A stretch of DNA of 64,000 bases from Imbricaverruca yamaguchii (GCA_034440575.1 JAOTOL010001643.1:3501501-3565500); one strand, 5' to 3'; counted from the stretch's first letter, positions 25,860-37,295 are shown. The notes: generated by a model not told the origin, from the letters alone. Program-made: numbers and translations.

Positions 25860-26208
25860 TGAAAGAAGTCCACAGCTGCAAGTAGGGGTAAATAACATAG
25901 GTCATACTAGGAGCGAGGAGCTTCTGCGGGAGTACAGGGCCCTTCTGGCCACCCTGAAGGGTACCAATAGAGTGCTTGTAACAGGAATTTTGCCTAGGGC
26001 TAGAGCCTCCCTGAGTGGAGCTCTAGGGCACTGGCAGCTAACACCAGGGTAGGAAAGCTCTGCCAGGAGCTAGGTTTTACATTTGTAGACGAGTGGAGCA
26101 GGTTTTATGCATCGTGGGACCTCTATCAGAGGGATGGCCTGCATTTTTCTGAGAAGGGGGTCCATGTGTTAGGCAAAGTATATGAGCATGTCCTTCAGGG
26201 AAACTAGG
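25860..26208 (+). pseudogene. CR1 ORF1 esterase-domain remnant
   Basis: Translation gives VGVNNIGHTRSEELLREY then RVLVTGILPRA. After a frameshift near 26040 it continues through VDEWSRFYASWDLYQRDGLH and LGKVYEHVLQGN to a stop at about 26208. The VNNIG block matches the GTNDLG-type block of SGNH esterases, and RDGLHFSEKG matches their catalytic DxxH block. CR1 and L2 ORF1 proteins carry such an esterase domain. The N-terminal part is missing and the frame is broken, so it is nonfunctional. Confidence 0.7.
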
Positions 26209-26215
26209 AAATGGG

Positions 26216-29200
26216 GTGGGGAGGGATGAAATTGCATTGCCAACTCAGGAATATTCCAATAGTGTCAGCCAAGGTAATAGAACCTCAAAGTCTGCAAATA
26301 GGGACAGCAGCAACTCAAGGGGACAGAGTTATAGTTCATCTAGTGATAAAAGAACTCCTCAATATGAAAAGGTCAAAGGTGGTTATGGAGCATTTGTTAA
26401 GTGTATGATGTTTAATGCTCAGAGTATCCGTTCCAAATTTGATGAATTCAAGTGTTATGTTGCTGAGGAGGAACCGGATTTTGTTTGTATTACGGAGGCA
26501 TGGGTCAGTGAAGGATATTTTGGAGATAACTTACAGGACTATGAGATCCAGGGATACAATATGTTTTCGTGCAATAGGGGTCCAGCAATGAAAGGGGGTG
26601 GTGTAATGCTATATGTGAATAGCTTATTCAGTTCTCAAAAAGTAGCAGGTGGGGATAAAAATGTGTCTGTGGAGTCCATTTGGCTTGATGTCACTGTGGG
26701 AAAAGGCAACAGCAATACTCTTAGGATAGGAGCTTTCTACCGATCAGGAACCCTGCCACATTCTCAGCAACTGGAGCTTGACAAGGTGATTTGTGAGGAA
26801 ATCAGTAGAAACTTTAAGAGGAAGTGCCTTATTCTCGGTGACTTTAATCTAAAAGGTTATGAAAATGCTGGTGTTGGCTCCCCATCATGCAAAATGTTCA
26901 GGAAATGCCTTGAAGAGGACCTGTTCTTACACCAGTTTGTATCGAAACCTACCAGGCATGGTTCATTCTTGGACCTTGTATTCTCGGATTTAAGTGACTT
27001 GGTTCAAGACTTGACTGTAGGCGAAACTCTGGGAAAAAGTGACCATAACATAATTAGATTCAAGGCACATGTAGGGGAGATTATCAAGGATAATTTGGTA
27101 AAGGTTCCAAATTTCAACAGAGCAGACTTTAACGGCATGAGAGCGGCTTTAAGTGCCATCAGATGGGAAGAAGAATTCTCCAATTTAAATGCCTGTGAAA
27201 TGTGGGAAAAGTTCAAATCTTACTTAAAGGAAACTCAGATTAGACATGTCCCCCAAAAGCAAAGACGCAAAAGAAGGGTAGGAAAGCCAGCATGGCTTAC
27301 ACCAGACGTGATAAAAGCAATTAGGGCTAAGAAAACTGCATTTAGAGTTTTTAAAGAAACCTCAAATGTCATTAATCTAAAGGCGTATCGAAAAGCTAGA
27401 GACACTGTGAAGCAAAAAACCAGAGCAGCAAAGCGAGCAAAAGAACTGGATTTAGCTAGAAACTGTAATGGGGACAGTAAAAAGTTCTTTAGTTTCTACA
27501 AGCTGAGTAAAGTTTCTAGCACAATTGGTCCACTGGAAGTAAACGGGACTACATTGGGTGAGGATAGTGAGATGGTTGAGGAGCTGAGCAAGCAGTTCAA
27601 ATCAGTGTTTACATTGGAAGATATGACCAATCTGCCGACCGTACACCATAGTTCAGTTACATGGGATCTGACAAATGATGTTGATTTCATTGGTAGTGAT
27701 GTTGTTTACACTCATATCAGGAAAATAAAGCCAAATAAGGCAGCAGGACCTGATGATATTTATGCTAGGGTGTTGCGGGAAACTGAAAAGGAACTGGCAT
27801 TTCCACTTAGTATAATATTTTGTAGATCAGTTTCACATAATGAAATTCCAACAGACTGGAAAAGGGCAAATGTAGTTCCTATTTTCAAGAAAGGAGAAAG
27901 AGGGAAAGTTGAAAACTATAGGCCAATAAGTCTCACATCCCTAGTCTGCAAGGTACTCGAATCAATTATCAAGGATAGAATAGTTAGTTATCTGGAAGGT
28001 AGCAGATTGATTCAAGATACTCAACATGGATTTAGAAAAGGACGATCGTGTCTCACAAACCTCTTGGACTTTTTGAACTTCGCCACAGAACAATTTGATC
28101 AGGGAAATCAGGTTGATGTAGCATATCTTGACTTTAGTAAGGCCTTTGACAAGGTACCCCATAAACGGTTAATGATACAGCTTCAGTCCCATGGTATTGC
28201 AGGTAGCATCTTAAAATGGATAGAGTTGTGGCTTTCAGATAGACAGCAAAGAGTGATGCTAAATGGTACAAAGTCATCATGGCAAAATGTTCTTAGTGGA
28301 GTCCCCCAGGGGTCAGTACTAGGGCCATTACTGTTCATTATATTTGTAAATAACATTGAAAGTGGCCTAAGCAGTAAAGTTTTGAAATTTGCAGATGATT
28401 TGAAGGTCTTTAGGGCAATAACAGGTCAGGATGAGCATATCTCGCTGCAAAAAGACTTAGACGAACTTGTGAAGTGGTCCGAAGAATGGCAAATGAAATT
28501 TAACTTTGATAAGTGCAAAATCATGCATGTAGGTAAGCAGCATATGAAGGCTCCATACTTGATGGGTGGCCAAGTGCTATCAGTGACTCAACAGGAGAAG
28601 GATTTAGGTGTTATTCTAAACACAAAATTGGGGGCATCAGAACAGACCAAGGAAGCCAGGAAGAAGGCACTGAGAATGCTCGGGGCAATAAATAGGAATG
28701 TATCATACAGAAGTGAGGAAGTGATCAGGAAGCTTTACTGTGCATACGTCAGGCCACATTTGGAATACTGCATCCAAGCTTGGTCTCCTAGCTATGAAAA
28801 AGATTGTTGGCTTTTAGAGAGAGTACAAAAGAGGGCTACAAAAATGGTTAATGGCATAAGCAACCTGGCATATGAGGAAAGATTGAAGAAATTGAATATG
28901 TTTTCACTTAGATATAGAAGGCTGAGAGGAGATCTCATCGAGATCTTTAAATTTGTCAATGGTCTGGAGAGGGGATACCTTGGGGACATGTTTGAATTTA
29001 ACAGAAATGATGCAATTAGAGGTCATAAATTCAAAATTAAAATTAACCACAGCAGAACAAGGTTAAGGCAAACTTTCTTCACCAACAGGGTAGTGGAACA
29101 CTGGAACCAGCTGCCAGAAAACATCGTCAGTAGCAGCACATTGAACATCTTTAAAAACAGCATAGACAATCATTATAAGAATAGAGGGCTTGCTTTTCAG

Positions 29201-29218
29201 TATTACAGGGAGGGCTGA
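26216..29218 (+). CDS. CR1-type LINE ORF2: endonuclease and reverse transcriptase
   Basis: An uninterrupted frame of 1000 residues. The N-terminal half is an apurinic-like endonuclease (exonuclease/endonuclease/phosphatase fold) with NAQSIRSK at 67-74, the catalytic glutamate in TEAW near residue 94, GDFN at 208-211 and SDHN at 275-278. The reverse transcriptase follows, with FKKGERGKVENYRPISLTS, AYLDFSKAFDKVPH, SGVPQGSVLGPLLF and the catalytic FADD box at 725-728. The C-terminal region has RPHLEYCIQAWSP and VEHWNQLPENIV, as in CR1-group elements. It nicks target DNA and copies element RNA at the nick. It begins about 8 bp after the ORF1 stop. All catalytic motifs are present, so the protein looks functional even though the element is 5' truncated. 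Confidence 0.93.
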   Translation: MGRDEIALPTQEYSNSVSQGNRTSKSANRDSSNSRGQSYSSSSDKRTPQYEKVKGGYGAFVKCMMFNAQSIRSKFDEFKCYVAEEEPDFVCITEAWVSEGYFGDNLQDYEIQGYNMFSCNRGPAMKGGGVMLYVNSLFSSQKVAGGDKNVSVESIWLDVTVGKGNSNTLRIGAFYRSGTLPHSQQLELDKVICEEISRNFKRKCLILGDFNLKGYENAGVGSPSCKMFRKCLEEDLFLHQFVSKPTRHGSFLDLVFSDLSDLVQDLTVGETLGKSDHNIIRFKAHVGEIIKDNLVKVPNFNRADFNGMRAALSAIRWEEEFSNLNACEMWEKFKSYLKETQIRHVPQKQRRKRRVGKPAWLTPDVIKAIRAKKTAFRVFKETSNVINLKAYRKARDTVKQKTRAAKRAKELDLARNCNGDSKKFFSFYKLSKVSSTIGPLEVNGTTLGEDSEMVEELSKQFKSVFTLEDMTNLPTVHHSSVTWDLTNDVDFIGSDVVYTHIRKIKPNKAAGPDDIYARVLRETEKELAFPLSIIFCRSVSHNEIPTDWKRANVVPIFKKGERGKVENYRPISLTSLVCKVLESIIKDRIVSYLEGSRLIQDTQHGFRKGRSCLTNLLDFLNFATEQFDQGNQVDVAYLDFSKAFDKVPHKRLMIQLQSHGIAGSILKWIELWLSDRQQRVMLNGTKSSWQNVLSGVPQGSVLGPLLFIIFVNNIESGLSSKVLKFADDLKVFRAITGQDEHISLQKDLDELVKWSEEWQMKFNFDKCKIMHVGKQHMKAPYLMGGQVLSVTQQEKDLGVILNTKLGASEQTKEARKKALRMLGAINRNVSYRSEEVIRKLYCAYVRPHLEYCIQAWSPSYEKDCWLLERVQKRATKMVNGISNLAYEERLKKLNMFSLRYRRLRGDLIEIFKFVNGLERGYLGDMFEFNRNDAIRGHKFKIKINHSRTRLRQTFFTNRVVEHWNQLPENIVSSSTLNIFKNSIDNHYKNRGLAFQYYREG

Positions 29219-29328
29219 TTGGCAGATTTGGTGGGCAACTGGTTCAGTGTACAGAGTGCAACCAAGAAGGGCCCTTGTGGCTCGGAGTTGCACTAATCTT
29301 TTATGTCTTTATGTCTTTATGTCTTTAA

Positions 29329-29897
29329 GTATCAAAACATCAAAGCTTTGCAAACCAGTCTGAGCACTACCAGTAGTGGCTTGTCTGCCTACCTTGATGG
29401 TGTCTGATTGACCAGCAGACAAGCCTCTACCCAGACCATTACACCAAATCATGCTCATAAAATGAGCCTTAAAATAATCAACTTATATACCTATTCACTT
29501 CACAAAATGCCATCAATATCATGGCACATTTCCTTTGTACCATGCCCACAGTGATAAATAATTTGTTAAATAGGGTGGAAAGTACCACTTTTTGAACACA
29601 CAATCAACATCCTTCCCCAAGAAGTATCAACATCCTGCTCCATGACGTGTGCTGATGAAGTCTTCGTATCTTCTTTCTAACAGTTTCTAACAGTTTCTAC
29701 AGCTATGATATGGCGTACAGTACCAGTTTATATATAGCACATATAATTTTCTCCCTCTCCCGAATATGGCTCTTCCTAAATTATGATTCTCAAAGCAAAT
29801 TACAAATGTGCAGTCGTAAGTACCTCCAGCATTGGTTCAAATTTGAGTCTGAAATACATCAAAAGAATTATAATTGACGCTAATTCCATGGAAAATT
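29329..29897 (-). repeat. Interspersed repeat, outer part of the foldback family
   Basis: The part from about 29500 to 29897, read on the minus strand, matches the inner parts of single copies at 49505-49995 and 57110-57368. Shared blocks are AATTTNCCATGGAATTAGCG, CAGACTCAAATT, and CACCCTATTT followed by AATAATTTATCACTG. No coding sequence. The first about 170 bp after the LINE tail hold nothing recognised. Confidence 0.6.
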
Positions 29898-31295
29898 TCT
29901 ACATCCTTCTGTGCCCGTTTCGACATCTCACACCTAACAAAAAACCATTATTTTAACCCTGCATGCCCATCACATCACCATATTGACCTTTTTTACTTAA
30001 AAGTAATCAACTGCTGACAAAATCAGTGGTCCCATCTTAGTCATATTAAAAAGCATTGGATTCCAGGTGATATACAAAAATAAAGTTACCTTTATCTGCA
30101 CTTACCTTATATTATTTCCAAATAGATGCTTCTTCTCTTGACCCGAAAAATAAAACACCAATTTCCATAGTAACAACACCACCAAGGGTTGGTGCATATC
30201 TTCTAGAGCACATAACGTCCAAAATTCCCACTTTTTGCCCGATGGACGATCGCAGTAATTACGAAGTGGATGTCTATGAAAGGTGCAATAATAGTTGCCT
30301 TTTAATTGATGCGATGGTATTGTCCTACAACCGTAACTAATATTTTCCGTTAAATGTCTTTAAATGGCCCCCAAATGGCGGTGCAACGCTGTAATCACAA
30401 CAACAGAAAATGCCCGATGTAGGATCTCAGTAACCACAACACCAATTTTCGTCAAAACGGCTCCAAAATAAACTTCAACATTGATTTTTTGGAGTTTGAG
30501 TCATTTACAGCCGATATAAATGGGTAGAAAGCAACGAAATCAGGGATTTAACTTTAAGATTTTTCCGAAGGATCATCTACGAAAGTAACATACAGAATTG
30601 CGCCAAGCATATACTGATCGTCCATCGCGCAAAGCTCGAAATTCAATCCCTGATCTCGTGGCTTTCTACCCATTTGTATCGGTTGGAAATGACTCAAACC
30701 ACCCAAAATCTAGGTCTAAGTTTATTTTAGAGCCATTTTGACGAACATTGGCGCAGTAGTTACTGTGATAGCCCATCGGGCGATTTCTTTTGTTGTGATT
30801 ACAGCGTTGCACCGCCATTTGGGGACCATTTAGACATTTAACGGAAAATATGGATTACGGTTATAGGCCAATGCCATCGCATCAATTAAAAGGCAACTAT
30901 TATTGCACCTTTCATAGACATCCACTTCGTAATTACTGCGATCGTCCATCGGGCAAAAAGTGGGAATTTTGGACGTTATGAGCTCTGGAAGATATGCACC
31001 AACCCTTGATGGTGTTGTTACTATGGAAATTGGTGTTTTATTTTTCGGGTCAAGAGAAGAAGCATCTATTTGGAAATAATATAAGGTAAGTGCAGATAAA
31101 GGTAACTTTATTTTTGTATATCACCTGGAATCCCATGCTTTTTAATATGACTAAGATGGGACCACTGATTTTGTCAGCAGTTGATTACCTTTAAGTAAAA
31201 AAGGTCTACATGGTGATGTGATGGGCATGCAGGGTTAAAATAATGGTTTTTCGTTAGGTGTGAGATGTCGAAACGGGCACAGAAGGATGTAGAAA
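29898..31295. mobile_element. Foldback element, 1.4 kb near-perfect palindrome
   Basis: The left arm (about 29898-30565) and right arm (about 30636-31295) are inverted repeats of about 660 bp with only scattered differences, around a spacer of about 70 bp. The outer ends read TTTCTACATCCTTCTGTGCC on the left and the complement on the right. Inside, the pairs CGATGGACGATCGCAGTAAT and ATTACTGCGATCGTCCATCG face each other. No open frame of interest is present. Either a foldback transposon or a head-to-head duplication of the repeat seen singly at 49505 and 57110. Confidence 0.88.
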
Positions 31296-33004
31296 TGCAC
31301 TCTGTACACTGAACCAGTTGCCCACCAAATATGTTAATCAGCCCTCCCTGTAATACTGAAAAGCAAGCCCTCTATTCTTATAATGATTGTCTATGCTGTT
31401 TTTAAAGATGTTCAATGTGCTGCCACTGACGATGTTTTCTGGCAGCTGGTTCCAGTGTTCCACTACCCTGTTGCTGAAGAAAGTTTGCCTTAACTTTGTT
31501 CTGCTGTGGTTAACTTCAATTTTGAATTTATGACCTCTAATTGCATCATTTCTGTTAAATTGAAACATTTCCCCAAGGCATCCCCTCTCCAGACCATTGA
31601 CAAATTTAAAGACCTCGATGAGATCTCCTCTCAGCCTTCTATATCTAAGTGAAAACATATTCAATTTCTTCAATCTTTCCTCATGTGCCAGGTTGCTTAT
31701 GCCATTAACCATTTGTGTAGCCCTCTGTTGTACTTTCTCCAAAAGCCAACTATCTTTTTCATAGCTAGAAGACCAAGCTTGGATGCAGTATTCCAAATGT
31801 GGCCTGACGTATGCACAGTAAAGCTTCCTGATCACTTCCTCACTTCTGTATGATACATTCCTATTTATTGCCCCGAGCATTCTCAGTGCCTTCTTCCTGG
31901 CTTCCTTGGTCTGTTCTGATGCCCCCAGTTTTGTGTTTAGAATAACACCTAAATCCTTCTCCTGTTGAGTCACTGATAGCACTTGGCCACCCATCAAGTA
32001 TGGAGCGTTCATATGCTGCTTACCTACATGCATGATTTTGCACTTATCAAAGTTAACTTTCATTTGCCATTCTTCGGACCACTTCACAAGTTTGTCTAAG
32101 TCTTTTTGCAGCGAGATATGCTCATCCTGACCTGTTATTGCCCTAAAGACATTCAAATCATCCACAAATTTCAAAACTACTGCTTAGGCCACTTTCAATG
32201 TTATTTACAAATATAATGAACAGTAATGGCCCTAGTACTGACCCCTGGGAGACTCCACTAAGAACATTTTGCCATGATGACTTTGTACCATTTAGCATCA
32301 CTCTTTGCTGTCTATCTGGAAGCCACAACTCTATCCATTTTAAGATGCTACCTGCAATACCATGGGACTGAAGCTGTATCATTAACCGTTTATGGGGTAC
32401 CTTGTCAAAGGCCTTACTAAAGTCAAGATATGCTACATCAACCTGATTTCCCTGATCAAATTGTTCTGTGGCAAAGTTCAAAAAGTCCAAGAGGTTTGTG
32501 AGACACGATCGTCCTTTTCTAAACCCATGCTGAGTATTTTGAATCAATCTGCTACCTTCCAGATAACTAACTATTCTATCCTTGATAATTGATTCAAGTA
32601 CCTTGCAGACTAGGGATGTGACTCACATCCCTAGTCTGCAAGGTACAATAAGTCTCACATCATGTGAGACTTATTGGCCTATAGTTTTCAACTTTCCCTC
32701 TTTCTCCTTTCTTGAAAATAGGAACTACATTTGCCCTTTTCCAATCGGTTGGAATTTCATTATGCAAAACTGATCTGCAAAATATTATACTAAGTGGAAA
32801 TGCCAGTTCCTTTTCAGTTTCCCGCAACACCCTAGCATAAATTTCATCAGGTCCTGCTGCCTTATTTCGCTTTATTTTCCTGATATGATTGTAAACAACA
32901 TCACTATCAATGAAATCAACATCATTTGTCAGATCCCATGTCACTGAACTATGGTGTATGGTCGGCAGATTGGTCATATCTTCCAATGTAAACACTGATT
33001 TGAA
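31296..33004 (-). mobile_element. Second CR1 copy, inverted, truncated and rearranged
   Basis: Matches the 3' half of the 25860-29328 element on the opposite strand. It is 5' truncated near 33004 (inside ORF2) and also lacks the 3' UTR end and octamer tail: the match stops at GAGTGCA where the foldback element begins. It has a 2-base deletion just before the catalytic box and a local inverted rearrangement at 32598-32676. Confidence 0.88.
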
Positions 33005-33034
33005 ACACCATTGCCAAGTTATTTTGAACTTCAA
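31338..33034 (-). pseudogene. Broken reverse transcriptase ORF2 of the second CR1 copy
   Basis: Three minus-strand pieces (32660-33034, 32158-32547 and 31338-32174) correspond to successive parts of the intact ORF2. The first two are separated by the double hairpin at 32598-32676. The last two are shifted by loss of two adenines before the catalytic box, which itself reads FVDD instead of FADD. The C-terminal part with RPHLEYCIQAWSS and EHWNQLPENIV is otherwise well kept, so inactivation is recent. The first 30 bases at the right end are not LINE sequence. Confidence 0.85.
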
Positions 33035-33400
33035 CTTCCAATTTTTTAATGCTAACTTCCAAGTTGAAAATTATGATCATTGAGAAGTTGTTGATATTAG
33101 AAGATGGGGACCCTCCCCAACTTTGCACTAATGGAGGTAGTTTGCTGGATTTGACTTCCAATATTTCTGCTTCTATTCAAAGACTTGAAGACCTACATAT
33201 AACATACAATAATACAAATATGATATCTAACTGGAACAACCAGAATCTCCCCCCCCCCAAAAAAAAAAAATTACCGCTATGACGTTCCCAAACCTTGGAA
33301 AGCATTGCTAGCAGTATTGTTAGCGCTAACAGCATCACAAGAAACTTCCTGAAATTCTGCACTTGAACGAAATTTCAGCACGCTTGTAGCTGCTTCCGTT
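33005..33400. other. Intergenic, AT-rich
   Basis: Contains AACTTCCAATTTTTTAATGC-type sequence, also found in a diverged form near 52830-52865, and C- and A-homopolymer runs near 33250-33271. No gene recognised. Confidence 0.4.
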
Positions 33401-33459
33401 TTCCTGAATGGTTGGGAATGTGTTGGAATCATACTGTTTTTGAGGTGAAACAGCATTGA

Positions 33460-33593
33460 ATGGATTAGCGGGATTGAGGTGAAACATACTGGAATTCGCT
33501 GCCTGAAGATGCGGTAATCTTAACAGACCTAGGAACATTTAAAGCAGCAATGCATGCAAATATCTGCACATTGTTGTACGAATATATTGAATA
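33460..33593 (+). pseudogene. Fragment of another LINE ORF2 C-terminus
   Basis: The plus-strand frame reads ETYWNSLPEDAVILTDLGTF then KAAMHANICTLLYEYIE and stop. The W-N-x-LP...V...L..FK pattern is the last conserved block of many non-LTR retrotransposon ORF2 proteins. It differs from the CR1 copies nearby, so it is a separate, older fragment. Upstream similarity was not seen. Confidence 0.5.
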
Positions 33594-34802
33594 GGATTAA
33601 CTATGGTAATATAGTAATCTAACTTGTAGAGTAACTTTAATTATCTATTTTTCATCCTTCTTAGCTTCCATGATAAATATTTTCTGACTATAACACGTTA
33701 GCAGATGTGGCTACTCTAAGCATACAATTTCTACCCAGGGTACACTTTCCAGTTCCTGTGTCTTGCCCTGTCTATTTGATAACCATACTTTTCTTTAGTC
33801 TAGGGGACTGGCATACCTGCAGATGCAGGCTCCCCTTCATCGGTCACTGAACTCATCTCTAGGTGAGTGATGCTTGATAATTTGGGGAGCCAACCAGGTG
33901 AGAGAACCAGGTGAGATTGAATGCATGAAGTGTTGGATTTCTTCTCTATTGTGTGACACACCCACCAAGTACCTACCTACTACCTGCCCACAAATAATAC
34001 CATGCTGTTGGATACAGGTAGGCAGATAGGTAGTTGGGTGCAATGAATGTTATGATCATGTACCAATTTTTTTTTTCAAACTGAAAAGCAGTCATTTGCA
34101 AAGAAAATGAGTGGCTTCATGGTCTCAATCACCTAGAAAAACATGAAATGTGTGCTCAAAATAATGATATAAAATGCATTAAGCTGCAGAAATAGGGTAA
34201 AATTCCATACTCAGGCCACTTTCAGTCTTCAGAAGTGATGTGCTGTGACTTGAACTGGTCATGCTTGCAATCAACAATAGTCAACATGCTTCAATCCAAT
34301 ATTAAACCTTTCCATGGATCCCATGCTGATTATACTGCATTTATCTTGCTTTCATCAGCTACTTCTGAAGTCAAATCTGCATATTCCTCAAATTGCAGTT
34401 GTTTAGCTAAGCAGTCTTCAAAATTGGAATTCATACTTGTCCTTTAACATATGCACCTAAAGGTCTATTATTTAACATGCACTAGGGGCAGGGGTGGAAT
34501 ACCCCCCCCCCCCCAAGCCTGAGGTAGATTTGTGATTTAAGGGTTTCATGAATTCTTGGAATTTATCTTTCCAATGCAATGTTTTTTTAATTTGACTAGG
34601 ATGATGGAACCACTTGTTTTCTGTGAAAATGGTTACTTTTCAGGTTGTGAGCAAAAATGCCAAAGATGGGCTTTGAGTTAGGCAACAACATAAATACATC
34701 AACTAGAAAATATATGAACATGAACATAGAACTTCACACTTAAAGAGTTTGGGACATAACATAAGCAAAAAAATCAACAAAAAATGTTGTGCACACATGA
34801 CA
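33594..34802. other. AT-rich intergenic DNA with diverged repeats
   Basis: Two diverged copies of an interspersed repeat are visible: 34075-34130 (CAGTCATTTGCAAAGAAAAT followed by GAGTGGC) and about 34550-34690 (TTCCAATGCAATG, then GATGATGGAACCAC). No exon recognised. Confidence 0.45.
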
Positions 34803-34820
34803 CACACACACATGTATATA

Positions 34821-34901
<81 letters not shown>

Positions 34902-34926
34902 TATATATATATAAATGTATGTGTGT
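34803..34926. repeat. (AT)n microsatellite
   Basis: About 100 bp of nearly pure AT repeat with CA-rich and TG-rich flanks, upstream of GTF2H5. Open frames across it are artefacts. Confidence 0.95.
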
Positions 34927-35106
34927 GGGTGTATGGATGGGTGCATTTGAGTATTGACATAGGTTTTTGCCATTCACAATGTGTGATGAGTTGTTGTATT
35001 TGTATTGGCCATGGAAACATGCACACCTTATGATACTATGAATTTGTTACATAAATGTTGCTTAACAGTACTCTTAACATTTCAGGTCAAGACCACTACA
35101 TCAGAT

Positions 35107-37295
35107 ATGGTCAATGTTCTCAAAGGCATGCTGATTGAATGGTAAGAATGCCATCCCTGATGTTATACTCATCATGCTGTCTGTCCCTGATGCCTGACTT
35201 AGTGTAATAATGCTCTTTTCTGCTCTTGAGGAATAATTATATAAATTAACAGTCTTGGCAGACTGGTAATTTATGTAATTGATTATTGCTAATTAACTGG
35301 TAACATATAGCATTGTTATGGCTTCTCCATCTTACTGTGCATAAGGGCATGTGCATCATTGTCAAACAATCATGTTATGGTTTATGGGAAAAGTATCAGT
35401 AAGAGTGAAAAAGATTCATAAATTAGTCTGAATAAACAATGTAGATGTTGGTGTCAGCCATATATGTGTGCCATTTTTTTGTTAGTAGGTGCAAACATGT
35501 ACATATATACCACTTTATGCCAACACATGATTAATGCTATAAGCATATTGGCCTTGGCTTGCTTGACTACACAACAAATCATCACATATCCAACTATAAC
35601 ATTTTGAAGGGACCATTCATATTTTTATGAATTTGTGATGTAATGCAATTATATTAAAGCCCTTTCTTCCTGTTTGGCAGCTAATTACATTTGGGTTTGT
35701 CATATTAAGTCCAGAACAGCTAGGATGCTGTGAGGATAGTTTTGTGTTGATGTTCTCATACAAATGGAACTGTTGCTCACACACAAGTTTGAAGTTGCAG
35801 AGTCCCAGCTGTCCTGGGGGCAAACAGCTCATTAATTCATCAGGGATCACCTGCTGGTGATGATATAATGCTCCTGTGAGAATGGGCAAACATATCAAGG
35901 CTGGGAGCTGCAGGTAACACCAGGGCACCAGTGGGTCACGATAGCCAGTTGCCCTCATCCACATTCTTGAGTAACTGGGTTGAACAGATCTGCATACTGT
36001 AATCACATTGATCAACATGGGAAATGCAGGGACGACCTCTGGTGAGCTGGTCTGACACCTATTGCTGACTGGCGCTGGCCATGGCTGGCTGCCCGGGTGA
36101 GGTTCAGTGTCCCCCTCTGTAGGTGGGGACAGGTGGTGGCACATCATGTGATCGACACATACACATACTCTCCCTAATGGGTAGGAGGGAGACTTAGTTG
36201 GCGACGGTCCTACACGAACGGTATGATCACCTGTGGCTGGCCGGCCGACCTACCCAGAGCATATCAAGCAATACAGTACCACAGTATGACAGATCACATG
36301 TTAAAACACATATTAGATGTGGCTAGAACTGTAGAAATATAGCGATGACATTGTTACACAATGTTCATCATGTTATGAGCATGGGCCTCATGTAAGAAGT
36401 TAGACTAGTGGAATGCTCAACTACCTCAAATGGACTAAAGCTCAAATATCTTACTACCTCAAAAGTCACTGCATCCATGTAATGGCCATTCTTAAACTTT
36501 TGTCAGATTATTTATATTTATTGCATGATGACACGATTTAATCTGCACACAAAATGTATCATGTGGGCAAACATTGCAGATTATCCAGTGAGATCTGAAT
36601 TAAACAGCGTTTTCCACCATCAATGGCAACGTTCCCTGTGTTTCGGTTCCAGCGATCCTGCTATGAAACAGTTCCTGCTGCATCTGGATGAGACCACAGC
36701 ACTGGGGAGGCGGTTCATTCTACAGGACCTGGACGCCACACACCTATTTATATCCAGCGATATCTACGATACCCTGCAGGTATATCAAACACCCTGAACT
36801 ATCTACATGAAATGATTATGTAGATGGTAGCACCTGACAATATGCAGATTACCTTTTGACATGCCTTGTGACAGTACAGGTGATGTTTGAGGTAGTGACG
36901 ATAGCAATGGTATTGCCGTTGAATCCATAGTCTTTGATTTTATTGTGGTGAGCACTTCGGCCTGCTCAGGCCATTTCGTGCTATAATCCATAGTCTCACC
37001 CGGTGCAATATATGGTCACCGTTACTTGGCAAGTAGTTCTAGAATCATATATGGTATTTTCACGATTTTGATGTCACATTGTCTCCTGCTCATCAGTAAA
37101 CACAGGTAGTCCGCAATCTCCTTTTAAGTGTTTTTCATTATTCAAGGTATTGCCTGTGGTTTCAATATGCTGTGTATCTGTTCTTTACCATTTGGCCGGT
37201 TATATATGTCTATGATAGTTTGCATGTCTTGTGTATTGCAGGCACGAATTGACGACCTTATGGACCAGATCAGCTTCCCTCTCGTGGAGAAATAA
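35107..37295 (+). CDS. GTF2H5: General transcription factor IIH subunit 5 (TTDA/TFB5)
   Basis: Three coding exons, 35107-35141, 36653-36779 and 37242-37295, with GT-AG junctions and matching phases, give a 71-residue protein, the same length as human GTF2H5. It starts [20 protein letters not shown], continues with [20 protein letters not shown] and ends [17 protein letters not shown]. The family core is intact. GTF2H5 is the smallest TFIIH core subunit. It stabilises p52/XPB and is needed for nucleotide excision repair and transcription start. An acceptor-like TTTCAG at 35080-35085 suggests a noncoding first exon upstream. The stop codon at 37293-37295 lies inside an AATAAA hexamer (37291-37296). 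ZNHIT1 starts 159 bp further on the same strand. Confidence 0.96.
35142..36652. other. GTF2H5 intron 1
   Basis: A 1511 bp intron. A minus-strand open frame of 176 codons (35617-36147) lies inside but resembles no protein family I can recognise; I treat it as noncoding, possibly old repeat sequence. Confidence 0.6.

Larger units (their letters stand above)
25860..29328 (+). mobile_element. CR1-type non-LTR retrotransposon, 5' truncated
   Basis: The element contains the end of ORF1, a complete ORF2 and a short 3' UTR, ending in tandem TCTTTATG octamers at about 29299-29328. Octamer-type tails without poly(A) are typical of CR1/L2-group LINEs. The 5' end is truncated inside the ORF1 esterase domain; its exact position near 25860 is uncertain. 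A closely related inverted copy lies at 31296-33004. Confidence 0.9.

Noticed and set aside
35617..36147. 176-codon minus-strand frame in GTF2H5 intron 1
   Set aside because: No recognisable domain and no supporting splice or repeat context; left as intronic sequence.
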